Part shown: piece by piece, positions 8,990 through 18,400 of the stretch | Layout: every line of letters starts with the position of its first letter | Numbering within the stretch: the stretch's first letter is position 1 | Assembly: GCA_958296075.1 (NCBI GenBank) | Contig: CATQHW010000001.1 | Coordinates: 372,001-436,000 of the forward strand | Direction of reading: 5' to 3' | DNA: 64,000 bases | DNA from: an uncultured Spirochaetia bacterium | Lineage (GTDB): Bacteria; Spirochaetota; Spirochaetia; SZUA-6; Bin103 | The notes under the pieces: generated by a model | Told to the model about the DNA's origin: nothing | Databases searched by the model: none | What the model saw: only the letters and a program-made list of their open reading frames with translations | Made by a program: the position numbers and the translations under genes

Positions 8990-9180
8990 ATGAAGCTGTT
9001 CCCCGCCCAAGACGGCCAAGCCGCCGACCTCGATCTGGTCAACCGCCTGCGTGATACGGATTCGTGAGCTACCTGCTGGAGGTCAACTTTCTGGTCTCTC
9101 TGTTCGATCCGCGGCCCGTGAATCGCTTGCCGGCACGCCGCTGGCACCGGTCGTGGCGCTGGTCCAGTGATCACCGTGAA
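8990..9180 (+). pseudogene. VapBC-like toxin-antitoxin remnant
   Basis: A 25-aa frame (ATG 8990, stop 9065-9067), MKLFPAQDGQAADLDLVNRL, resembles an antitoxin fragment. It overlaps, GTGA-style, a frame starting at 9064 with VSYLLEVNFLVSLFDPRPVN, the first strand and helix of a PIN-domain toxin. The usual first catalytic Asp (LLDVN) is Glu here. After about 20 residues the PIN sequence drops into other frames (ITVNEVVNGS reappears near 9165), and no full domain exists. This is a decayed module squeezed between DUF499 and DUF1156, on the opposite strand. Confidence 0.55.
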
Positions 9181-9188
9181 TGAAGTGG

Positions 9189-12100
9189 TCAACGGGTCAG
9201 CAGCTCCTTCTGACGATAACCCATACCGCCGCGGGCGACTACGTGATTGCTCAGGGCTTCGAGCAGCGAGCGCTCTTCGGAGCCGGCGCCGGCCAGCTCG
9301 ATGAGCGCCTGCAGGAGACGGTTGAACAGCGCGCTGCGCAGCAGGCCGTGGTCTCGGAGGTGGTCGTCGACCCTGGCCTTATCCCCGGCGTGCCACAGGC
9401 GCATCAGCCGGTGCACCTGGTCGATGAGCGGCGGCAGCCGCTCGCCGGGCGCTTCCAGCCCCAGGTCGCGGCCTTGACGGCGGTCCCAGGGCTTGAGTTT
9501 GACCTTGGCGCCGCTGCCTTCCGATTGTTCCTCGTCCCCGGCCGTATCTACGTCGGGCTGGTCCGCGCCGCGGCGGGCCGATTGCGCCAGCAGGTCGTGC
9601 TGGTGGACCAGTGCCGAGTCGGAGAGGTTGCATGACAGCGCATAGAGGATGCAGCCGCCCACCGGAGCCTCCCCCATACCGAAGTCGTAGCGATGGAGCA
9701 GGTAGTAGGTAGTCACGTCGTCGAGGCCGGTGGACGCCTCCGCATCGCCGTCGCGGGTCAGCACGCGTCCGACCACGAAATCGACCACGATCCGCCGCAC
9801 CTCGCGCAGAAACTCGGAGACGGTCATGAGCTCGTTCGGCGCGTTCGCCTTCTTGACGACCGGGTACCTGCTGAAGGCTTCCAGGGCCGGCCCGGTCGCC
9901 GCCCACACGAAGTCCGGCCCGCGAATGCCCGCGTCCCAGAAGTCGTGGAGCTTCCCGACGACGTTCGCGCGCATCTGGTCGAGGACGCCGCCGTCCCAGC
10001 CCGGGCGTGTGCCGGTGCGCTTACGACAGACCAGCCAGATCGACGACGCCAGTGATGCTCTGCCGTAGTTGCGGACTCCGCCGCGCATCTCCGTAGCGAT
10101 TGGCCAACTGCCGTCGACGACGAATCCCGCTCGAATGATGGCTGAGACCAGCGTCTCCCAGGCATCCGGCCTCTTGTTGGCAAAGACGACGAGAAGCCTG
10201 CCGCTTGGCGGTAACGCTGAGTGGCAGGTCCGAAACGCGCGTGCCATGCCGTCTTCGTAGCTCTCTTTGGACTGAGCTCTGTCGCCGTTGAACCGGCTTG
10301 CGTCGTCGATCAATTCTCCGTCGTTGTCGTCCGCGCTCCACTTTGGCCCTAACGGTTCCCGGAATGACCTGTCGAATTCGGCAGCCAGGCCGGATAGCGT
10401 ACGGCGCAGCCAGATGTAAAAGAAATCCATCAGATCGGAATAGGGAATTGCGTCATAGTAGGGAGGATCCGTGACCACCAAGTCGTGCTGATCAACTGGA
10501 GCGATTGCGCTCTGGCACAGGACCGTCGGCGCAGTGCCGGTCCTTGGAATGGCAGGTGTTATGGAATCCAGTACCCGTGCGACGTTCGAAACTCCGCCGG
10601 CGAACAGGCGGTCTACGGAGGCAAGCGGGTTCCCCTCGGCGAAGTCCCAGGTAATCGGCAAGGCGAACCGCAGGAATGTCTGCTTGATCTCGGAGGCGAC
10701 CGGCTCCCATATGCACAGCGTGCTCATGTAGTTGGCGGCACGATCCAATGCGGCTGCGAGCAGAGCGACTACCGCACGCAGAGCCTCGCCGTCACCGCGA
10801 AAGGACTCCGAGGCCGGAATGCTCCGTATCGTTCCGATGAGCGTCCCGAGCGCCAGGAGCTGACGGTTGGTGAACAGTCTTCGCCAAGTATGGAAGCCAT
10901 ATCCATCTACCGAGAAGGCACGCGATGCGCCCCTTCCTGCCTTCGGCGTCGGCTCCTCCGGCAGCCCGAAGGGAATGTCCGCGTAGACGGCTTGGAGCTG
11001 TTCCTCGGTAACCTCGGCCGCCGCACGCTCATGCTCGGTGGGCCGGCGGTACTCCTTGCCGTTGGGGCCATCGATTACCACGACCGTCATGACCGTACCC
11101 AACCCGGAGCGTCCTTCCAGGCGGATATCCTGCATGGTCATGATCGTCCGGCAGCACGGGCAGGTTGCGCCGACGCGCGACATGGTGCCGGAACCGATGC
11201 GCTTGTCGTGCTCCCGCCGCTGCGCCGCGTTGCCGCCACGCTGCGGTACGACGGCCTGCACGCCGAACACGACGCCCCGCCGCGACTCGTCGGGCTCCAT
11301 CGTCAGCAGTACGCGCTTGCGCTCCTTCTTGCACAGCCAGCGCGTCTTGAGCAGCGGCAGCACGGCGCGGCACCGCTTGCAGATGACCGTGCGCGCGTGC
11401 AGATAGGCGACCGCGGGTTTGGCGACCCACCGAGGGTTGCGGGCGTCTTCCAGGTACTCGGCGTCGAATTCCGCGTTCAGCGCGTCGATCTGCGGTTCTC
11501 CCGCGTCATCCGCCTCCAGCAACCGCAGCGGCCGCGAATCGCAGTCATGGCCACGCTTCAGCGGTACGAACTCGGCGTAGACAGGGTAGCGGGCCGCCAG
11601 CTTCTTACGCGCCTGCGCCAGCACCCACCGGCCCCATGCTCGTACCTGCCACGCAAGGTCCGCGTCGAGCAGCGGATCATCGGGCTCGATGAGGTCGAAC
11701 TGAGTTTCATCATGGTCACCGTGCCCAAGCCGCTGGAGCAGGGCACGCAGCGTGGCGCCCTTGAATCCGTGGGCCTTCAGAAGCGCCTCCATGAAGTCCG
11801 CGTCGCGCACCGCAAACTCAGGCAGTGGATGCGTCCGACCAGCCAGTCGCTGCGGGTAATCAAGCGTGCACTTGAGGATGAACCACGCGACCGGATTGAT
11901 GTCGATCGCGGTCACCTCGCAGCCGAGCCGCATCGCTTCCAGCGGAATGGCGCCACCGCCCGCGAACGGGTCCAACACTCTCGGAGCCCGCCCGCCGTAC
12001 GCCTTGCGAATCTCGTCCCGAAACCACTGCAGATCGTCGCCGTTCTCCCGGCCCCAGTGAAGGATGCCGCCCGCCGTCTCCTCCTTCACGTTCTCCACCA

Positions 12101-12395
12101 AGCGGCCATTGACGCGCTTGCGCTCCACCTTCTCGACCACTCGACCAGCCATCCGTTCCAGAATCGCCTGCCGCCGTTCCCCATCGCCGGGATCGGCAAG
12201 CAGCGTCGCAATCAGCGCCGCCCGGCACGCCGCCAGGGGCCGCCGCGCCGGCCAGATATGCAACGTCGAGACATGCCCGTGCCGCACGTTCTTCTCGTGC
12301 ACCGAATCGAGCGACACCTGCTTCAGCGGAAACGCCGCCTCGATGAGGCGCCTGTCGCTGCGTTCTATATCCACCATCCCCCCGTGGAACGGCAC
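9189..12395 (-). CDS. DUF1156 family adenine-specific DNA methyltransferase, defence-associated
   Basis: The 1068-aa protein has the DUF1156 N-terminus (IEAAFPLKQVSLDSVHEKNV, HIWPARRPLAACRAA), a SAM-binding motif I DPFAGGGAIPLEAMRLG at about residue 142, and the catalytic motif TDPPYYDAIPYSDLMDFFY near residue 640. This motif order marks a large beta-type N6-adenine (or N4-cytosine) methylase. A Cys-rich insertion (ICKRCRAVL, CPCCRTIM) suggests a zinc-binding segment. In DISARM-related systems such enzymes mark self DNA. The start could be the GTG at 12395 or the ATG at 12377 (MVDIERSDRR). It is followed by DUF499 and preceded by a PIN toxin/antitoxin pair. Confidence 0.88.
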   Translation of the reverse strand: MPFHGGMVDIERSDRRLIEAAFPLKQVSLDSVHEKNVRHGHVSTLHIWPARRPLAACRAALIATLLADPGDGERRQAILERMAGRVVEKVERKRVNGRLVENVKEETAGGILHWGRENGDDLQWFRDEIRKAYGGRAPRVLDPFAGGGAIPLEAMRLGCEVTAIDINPVAWFILKCTLDYPQRLAGRTHPLPEFAVRDADFMEALLKAHGFKGATLRALLQRLGHGDHDETQFDLIEPDDPLLDADLAWQVRAWGRWVLAQARKKLAARYPVYAEFVPLKRGHDCDSRPLRLLEADDAGEPQIDALNAEFDAEYLEDARNPRWVAKPAVAYLHARTVICKRCRAVLPLLKTRWLCKKERKRVLLTMEPDESRRGVVFGVQAVVPQRGGNAAQRREHDKRIGSGTMSRVGATCPCCRTIMTMQDIRLEGRSGLGTVMTVVVIDGPNGKEYRRPTEHERAAAEVTEEQLQAVYADIPFGLPEEPTPKAGRGASRAFSVDGYGFHTWRRLFTNRQLLALGTLIGTIRSIPASESFRGDGEALRAVVALLAAALDRAANYMSTLCIWEPVASEIKQTFLRFALPITWDFAEGNPLASVDRLFAGGVSNVARVLDSITPAIPRTGTAPTVLCQSAIAPVDQHDLVVTDPPYYDAIPYSDLMDFFYIWLRRTLSGLAAEFDRSFREPLGPKWSADDNDGELIDDASRFNGDRAQSKESYEDGMARAFRTCHSALPPSGRLLVVFANKRPDAWETLVSAIIRAGFVVDGSWPIATEMRGGVRNYGRASLASSIWLVCRKRTGTRPGWDGGVLDQMRANVVGKLHDFWDAGIRGPDFVWAATGPALEAFSRYPVVKKANAPNELMTVSEFLREVRRIVVDFVVGRVLTRDGDAEASTGLDDVTTYYLLHRYDFGMGEAPVGGCILYALSCNLSDSALVHQHDLLAQSARRGADQPDVDTAGDEEQSEGSGAKVKLKPWDRRQGRDLGLEAPGERLPPLIDQVHRLMRLWHAGDKARVDDHLRDHGLLRSALFNRLLQALIELAGAGSEERSLLEALSNHVVARGGMGYRQKELLTR

Positions 12396-12411
12396 ACGAA
12401 GAAGACCAAGC

Positions 12412-12609
12412 TCACTTGCGCCGACTTTGAGACCCCGATGCAGAGCCTCGCTCTGCTACGTTTCTCGAGCCACTCAGATCGACGACCCGCTGACCCGCGG
12501 GCCGCGGTCTGCTTCGGAAGTAGGCAACAAGCCGGTCGATGTCATACCCGTATTCCCGAGCGATGCTGTCCTTAACCTGCCAGAGTTCCTCGATGACTTC
12601 GTCAGACAT
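12412..12609 (-). CDS. Small antitoxin-like protein
   Basis: The 65-aa product MSDEVIEELWQVKDSIAREY...YDIDRLVAYFRSR resembles the short acidic partners encoded after VapC-like PIN toxins in several phyla. It overlaps the end of the PIN gene by 8 bp, so the order is toxin then antitoxin. The C-terminal half is basic and low complexity. The assignment rests on size, position and general likeness. Confidence 0.5.
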   Translation of the reverse strand: MSDEVIEELWQVKDSIAREYGYDIDRLVAYFRSRPRPAGQRVVDLSGSRNVAERGSASGSQSRRK

Positions 12610-13111
12610 CGTTCGCTACCCCCATTAGTTCTTGCGGTGTACAGATTTCCGGACAGGAATACCCGTGTAGACCGCACACTTCTCTCATAATCGGCTTGGT
12701 TTCGGCATTGTCGATATGCCGAAAATTCCATGTCAAAAGATAATCGACACTATGCACGGACGATACCGCGACATGCAGAGAGTCGTCTTCTGCCTTGGCC
12801 GGTAGAGCTCCTGCCTGGAGAAGAGCTTTGGATAATTGCGCCACGTGCTTCGTGATCGCCAATAGGAGTATACCGGCTAAGGCGTCAGTCCTTCGTCGTG
12901 CTGCGGATGGATTGCCTCTGGCCGCTTCAGCTACGGCGACATCCGAGGTATAAAGGTCGAACTTGCCCCGCTGCGTCTCCCACCATTCAACAGTAACTGT
13001 TCGCCACGCAGTAACCAGTAGATCGTTCGTTGGGCGAGCCGTCAAGTACGATACGACCGAAGTCTCAATGTACACGGACTTTCTGGCCCTTGATATCGAC
13101 CTAATTACCAT
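12602..13111 (-). CDS. PIN-domain ribonuclease toxin (VapC-like)
   Basis: The 169-aa protein begins its PIN fold with SVYIETSVVSYLTARPTND (first strand; Glu in place of the classic Asp, common in this subfamily). It has TSDVAVAEAARGN with the second acid, AEDDSLHVAVSSVHSVDYLL with the third, and LTWNFRHI before the last acid. These are the hallmarks of PIN nucleases that cut RNA. Together with the downstream 65-aa gene it forms a type II toxin-antitoxin candidate. Its start overlaps the end of the AT-rich gene upstream (13101-13111), so the three may be co-transcribed. Confidence 0.75.
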   Translation of the reverse strand: MVIRSISRARKSVYIETSVVSYLTARPTNDLLVTAWRTVTVEWWETQRGKFDLYTSDVAVAEAARGNPSAARRRTDALAGILLLAITKHVAQLSKALLQAGALPAKAEDDSLHVAVSSVHSVDYLLTWNFRHIDNAETKPIMREVCGLHGYSCPEICTPQELMGVANDV

Positions 13112-15032
13112 CGTTTTGCCCGAATATCTCTATATCGACGCCGATGGCCGCGGATTGGCGTCTAATCATCCAGCCCAATATACGCTTGGATAATCGACGC
13201 TGTAACTCTCTCACTGTTACGCCTAGCAAGAGATTCAGGAAAGTCATTATTAGTAACGCTGCACTGCTAATACCTATAGGTAACGCAGCGATAAATGGTA
13301 ATCCTGTGCCTAATCTGACTCCGGCAACCAAGCCAAGAGCAAGCAGCACTGCCAATATCGCCGAACAACCCCATGCTGAGCGATTCGCTTGGCGCTGACA
13401 CTGGGCGTGTATGCGCTTAACGACCTGCTGCTGACTTTGCTGAGCCTCGACCAGCGCCTCCCGAGTCTTTCGGTGATCTTGAGTTTCTAACGCGAGTTTC
13501 TCTGCCTCCTCCCTCTTTACTTCACCTTCCACGCGTGTAAGCGTGTCAGTGATTGTCTCCTGAGTCAGCGCGGTCTCCTCACCGAGCGTCATGTGCATCA
13601 AATCGCGATAGGCAATTGGGCTGCTCCGCAACAACTGATGGTCCCTTACCGTGATAGTTTTTTGTTTCTCAAGCCGATCGATTTCGGACAGGTACTTTCT
13701 TAACCACTCTTCGGATGGCTGCAGTGCCGCATAGGAAAATGATAGCAACTGTGTCTTCGGAATTGCCGGTGTCTTCATCGGTGATTTCAGCCATGCCATG
13801 TTAGCTAGTGTGAAGTCTGTGATCACGCTTGAGACCTCCCGCGAGGACTCGTACCGCTTCCCATACTCCCACGCAGCCTCTGCAAACGCACTGTTGGTGG
13901 TAACAAGCGCGGCCCGTGTCTTTTCTAACGAATGGGTGGCCTCGTTGTCTCTCAGCACGTATATGCTGCGAACAGAGTTTATGTCATACTGTTTCGCTCG
14001 TGGATTATAATGCGCGACCTCGTCATCAAGTATGTGCTCAAATGCTGTCTCGTCAATCTGGAGTTTATGGATGTATTTCGGAGTCGCTACAACATCAATT
14101 CCTAGGGATATAAGCTTGCTATCAACTGACTCAGCGAGCATGATAAGATCTGATTTAGTCGTTTTATTTCTTCGAGATTCATCGACTATTGCTCCACGTC
14201 CTTCAGGTCTGTTAACGTAATTGGAAGCGCCGACGAGTACGTTGTTTAGCTCATCTATGGAGTGGGAAAACACTGCAAATCTGCCACCTAGGCAAGTCAC
14301 TAGCGTGATCAGTTCACAAGCAGCCTTTTTCTTCGCTACCCCTTCAGCTCCGAGTGCTCGGACCAAAAGTGGCGTGTCACAATAGAAAGTCACGTTCTTG
14401 TAGTTCTTTGGAGCCTCATTCAGGTCCGGGCATGTCAATGCGTTTGCTAGCATATGTCCCTGAACCAAAACGATAAAGCTCTCGAATCGTTCCGGAGCCG
14501 TCATTTGTATGTGTTTAACATAGTCGCTGACCAATACGATATCGGTTTCTTTCCCGCCCTGAATATCAGGAATCGCTGTTCCTCGTAAGTAAGAGCGTAA
14601 ACAAGTTATATCGAACTCAGTCAGGAACCGACAAATGGCAGTAACAGCGTCGTCGGCGGCGATAGGACTAATTGTACCTTGCGAGTACTTTTGTAATCCC
14701 TGTACAATGGAATTGATGTGCCGTTTCGCCGCCGCTATATAGGACTCAAGCTGTGGATCATGAAGATTTTTCGTCTTTCGATATACGCCGTGATTGCGCT
14801 CAATATAACCTTGACGTGCGATGCGTTTCAGCACGATATGTACAACGCGACCGGGGATCTCCAATCCGAAGTTCTTCAAGATCAGGTGGCTTACGACGTC
14901 GTCGGTAATACGTTGCGGTTCTTCCTGAATGAGAACGTGACGGATGAACGGAGATAGGTAGTCGATGTAGTCTCTGTTGTGATCTACGTTAACTTTCAGA
15001 ATTGCCAAGCTAGTTAGGGTGTTCCTTGGCAT
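13101..15032 (-). CDS. AT-rich wHTH/PIN-like/coiled-coil protein with two C-terminal membrane helices
   Basis: I do not recognise a named family for this 643-aa protein. Residues about 40-90 (VVHIVLKRIARQGYIERNHG) look like a winged helix. Residues about 215-400 look PIN-like: FYCDTPLLVRALG (acidic first strand), FSHSIDELNNVL (second acid), KSDLIMLAESVDSK, and ALVTTNSAFAEAAWEYG where PIN domains end. A charged coiled coil (EGEVKREEAEKLALETQDHR) spans about residues 490-555. Two hydrophobic helices follow (about 562-582 and 588-615, e.g. AALLIMTFLNLLLG). The gene is much AT-richer than its neighbours, suggesting separate acquisition. Its place in a defence block suggests a membrane-anchored nuclease effector; this is inference. 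Confidence 0.6.
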   Translation of the reverse strand: MPRNTLTSLAILKVNVDHNRDYIDYLSPFIRHVLIQEEPQRITDDVVSHLILKNFGLEIPGRVVHIVLKRIARQGYIERNHGVYRKTKNLHDPQLESYIAAAKRHINSIVQGLQKYSQGTISPIAADDAVTAICRFLTEFDITCLRSYLRGTAIPDIQGGKETDIVLVSDYVKHIQMTAPERFESFIVLVQGHMLANALTCPDLNEAPKNYKNVTFYCDTPLLVRALGAEGVAKKKAACELITLVTCLGGRFAVFSHSIDELNNVLVGASNYVNRPEGRGAIVDESRRNKTTKSDLIMLAESVDSKLISLGIDVVATPKYIHKLQIDETAFEHILDDEVAHYNPRAKQYDINSVRSIYVLRDNEATHSLEKTRAALVTTNSAFAEAAWEYGKRYESSREVSSVITDFTLANMAWLKSPMKTPAIPKTQLLSFSYAALQPSEEWLRKYLSEIDRLEKQKTITVRDHQLLRSSPIAYRDLMHMTLGEETALTQETITDTLTRVEGEVKREEAEKLALETQDHRKTREALVEAQQSQQQVVKRIHAQCQRQANRSAWGCSAILAVLLALGLVAGVRLGTGLPFIAALPIGISSAALLIMTFLNLLLGVTVRELQRRLSKRILGWMIRRQSAAIGVDIEIFGQNDGN

Positions 15033-15041
15033 CTCGTTCTC

Positions 15042-15425
15042 CTATGGCGTCTGCGCGGGTGCAGTCTTGAGGCGGACGGCCGGCAGGCGCTTGAGCCGCT
15101 GGTTCGTTGGATCGACTTCAACGCCGACGGACGCCAGGGCGGTGACGCCGAGCAGCGGTTCGGCATCGGGTTCCCCGAATATGATCGTCCCGCCGACGAT
15201 CTCGCCCATGAATTCGATATCTGCCGTCGTAATATCGAGCTGGATCTCGCGGCCATCGGCCAACTCGTATACCCGCTGACCCTTCGGCCGGAGACCGATT
15301 GCGTCCAGCGCCGGACGCGGTACCAGACAGTCGGTCGCGCCGGTATCGACCAGGAACAGCGCTTCCCAGGCTTTGCTCGGTTCGGCGGGGTTGCGGATGG
15401 TGACGGTGACGTGTGTCGCTCCCAT
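15042..15425 (-). CDS. Retropepsin-like (clan AA) aspartic protease
   Basis: The 127-aa protein carries the single-lobe aspartyl protease signature LFLVDTGATDCLVPR (DTG catalytic triplet, residues about 27-29), a flap-like ELADGREIQLDI, and the second conserved element EPLLGVTALASVGVEVDP near the C-terminus. Such proteins dimerise to form an active site, like retroviral proteases. It lies 16 bp downstream of the SNF2 helicase gene and 9 bp upstream of the AT-rich PIN gene, so it seems part of the transcription unit. Its role there is unknown. Confidence 0.75.
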   Translation of the reverse strand: MGATHVTVTIRNPAEPSKAWEALFLVDTGATDCLVPRPALDAIGLRPKGQRVYELADGREIQLDITTADIEFMGEIVGGTIIFGEPDAEPLLGVTALASVGVEVDPTNQRLKRLPAVRLKTAPAQTP

Positions 15426-15441
15426 ATACCTCTCCTACCAG

Positions 15442-18400
15442 TTACTCGGCCGCCTCGATGATAGCAGACGGCGTGACGGTGTACGTGAGCGATTCGCGGC
15501 TGCGTATGAGCAGCTTGGCGAACGGGTCCTGAACGCGCAGCAGGCGCGGGCGGGGCGTGGCGCAGTCGTAGACGACGTAGAGCCAGTACTCGTCACGGAG
15601 ATTGCACGCCTTGGCCCACTCGTTGTCGCTTACCTCGACGCTGCCGCCGCCGGCGCGGCCCTTGACCTCGATGCAGCGGCGTTCGCCGCCGGCGCGGTGG
15701 GAGAGCAGATCGAAGCCGGGCCAGTCGAGCAACCCGGCGCGCCGCGCCGCCTCCGGCCGCGACACGTCCTGCACGCTGCCGCCGGAGTGTTCCTCGTAGG
15801 CCGCCGCGACCTGTACGGCGATCACCTCCACGCCGGCGTCGAAGCGCTCGATCTCCTCGCGATCCTGCGCGGGGACGACGAGGGCGTGCACCAGGAACTC
15901 CACGGCGCCGGCCCGTACGGAGTCCGCTTCGGCGTGCAACTCGGCCAGGCGCCGCGCGCGGGTCGCCGACAGGGTACGCTGGCGCTCCTTGACCTGGGCC
16001 AGCTCCACCTGGGCAGGTCCGGCGCCGGCGTGCGCCTGGGCGGTGAGGCCGGCGCGCCTGGCGGCCAGTTCGGCGGCCTGAAAATCGAAGCCCCGGTTGG
16101 CGAACTCGACGCGGGCGGGGAGCGCGGCGGCCAGCCGCTGCCGGTGAGCGCCGGCGAGCCGCTCGGTCACTTCCTCGCGGGCGAAGTCGGCGGCAGCCGG
16201 AGCCATGCCGCGGGCCAGGGCGGCGAGCGGCACGCGGCTCGGCGCGATGCCGGCGGCGCCGCGCAGCAGCAACAGGCGCTCGACGGCAGACTCCTGCAGC
16301 GTGCCGTCGCCGGCCTGACGCAGGCCGATCAGACGCGACTCCAGCAGCCGTGCCGTCGATTCCGGGCCGCCGCCCTCATCCGCCGGGAGGTGCTGGTGGA
16401 CCGACGCCAAGCCGACGTGGAACAGATACGCCTCGGTCGCGTACGGATCGACGAACACGGCGCCGCGCAGCGCGCCGGCTCCGAACCGACTCACGATCGC
16501 GGCCGCAATGCCGTCGAACACCGGCTCGCCGGGATGCAGCCACACCGCCCGCTCGCGGTCCGCCGGCTTGTAGACCGTCAGCCGGCCGCGCGCCTCCTCG
16601 GAATACGCCTCCAGGGCCGGCAACAGCGCGTCGGCCGCACCGGGCCGGCGGGGCGCCAGGGCAAACGTCTCCTCCAGATCCCCTTCGATCCGCAAGTCGA
16701 GCAACGGCGCGGCCTGTTCCACGAAGCGGCGCACGTAGCCCGGCAGCAGCCGGCGGTAGTGTTCCCGCTCTGCTTCGCCGGCGAGATCGGCGAGCCGCCG
16801 GCGCACCTCGCCGCCTTCCCCGTACAGCGCCCGCTCCCGCTGCGCCAGCGCCAGCACCTGCTCCTCGGTGAGACGCCCCTCCAGCCGCGCGGCGGCGCCG
16901 GCGCCATCCTCCGTGACCGCCTGCAGCAGAAAGTCCCGCACGGACACCTCCTGGAACAGCCGCCCGATCACGTCGAACACCTTGTCCGACCGGAGTTGCC
17001 GGCGGATCGCCTCCAGCTTGTCGAGCAGGGTCTGCAACACCCGCCCCTCGCGCGTGCCGCCGGACACCAGATTGACGATGACGACCGGATCGTGCGCCTG
17101 CCCGTAGCGATGGATGCGGCCCATGCGCTGCTCCAGCCGCGCCGGGTTCCAGGGGATGTCGTAGTTCACCATCAACCAGCAGAACTGCAGGTTGATGCCC
17201 TCGCCGGCCGCGTCGGTGGCGACCAGGTAATCGGCGCCGCCTTCCGCCGCCGGGCGGCGAAAGAACTCCACCTGCCGGTCCCGCTCCCGATAGGGCAGGC
17301 CGCCGTGGATCAGGGCGACGCGCCCGGCGAAGCCCAGACCTTCGAGCCGGCGCACCAGGAACGCCGCGGTATCCCGGTGCTCGGTGAAGACGATCAGCTT
17401 CTCGCCGCCGAACCGTGGATCGCGGAGCACCTCCCGCAGCGTGCCGAACTTGGACTCGTCGCCCGCCGCCAGGCGGTTGCGCGCCTTGTCGAGCAACGCC
17501 GCCACCTTGAGCCGCTCCGTCTCCAGCTCACCCAGGTTCACCGCCACGGTGGCGCCCAGCGCCCGCTCCTCGAACCCCTCGTGGCGCTCGCCGTCGCCGC
17601 CGGTCCCGGCGTCCTCATCGGCGGTCCGCGTCTCGAACTCGTCGTCGAGACCGTCGAGGCGCCGCTGCCCGCGCGCGAGCTGCTCCTCCGAGAGACGCCC
17701 CTGCCTGATCTCCGCGATCAGCGCCTCCAGCTTCTCGTGGCGTCGTTCGAACGAGCGCAGCAGCGCATACGTGGAGCTGGCGAGCCGCCGCTGGAAGACG
17801 CTCATCGCCAGACGCGCGGCGGACCGGTTCAGGACGCGCGCCCGGTTGTAGTAGTAACGGATGTAGTCGGTCGTTTCGTCGTACAGTTCCTGCTCGCTCC
17901 CCGGCCCCTGCGACAGCTCGTAGCTCAGGGTGTCGCAGCGGCGCTGCGGGTAGAGGGGAGCGCCGTCGAGCCGGACCATCTCTTCCTTGGTGCGGCGGAT
18001 GAAGTGGTTGCGCCGCGACTCCGGCGGGAAGCGGTCGAACGCGTCGCCGGTGGCGAGCGTGTCCGGCAGCAGCAGCCGCCACAGGAAGTAGTAGGGATCG
18101 TCCTTGCCCATGTGCGGCGTTGCCGTGAGCAGCAACAGATGCTGCGCCGACCAGTGCAGCGACCACCGCGCGCTGTCGGCCCCGGCGCCGGCGAGCGCCT
18201 CCGCGAGCTGGTAGCGGCCCGTCTTCCGTACCCGGAAGTCGGGCTCCCGATGGGCCGCCAGCTTGTGCGCCTCGTCGAAGACGACCAGATCGTAGGCGGG
18301 GGTTGCCGGATCGGCGAGCCGGCGGAACGACCGCTCGCCGGCCAACGTGTCGATGCTGGCGATGACCAGGTCGCCGCCGGGCGCGAGGAACGGATTGCCC

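Noticed and set aside
5334-8993. 1219-residue plus-strand frame opposite DUF499
   Set aside because: An open antisense frame in high-GC DNA; composition is atypical and the minus strand carries clear DUF499 motifs.
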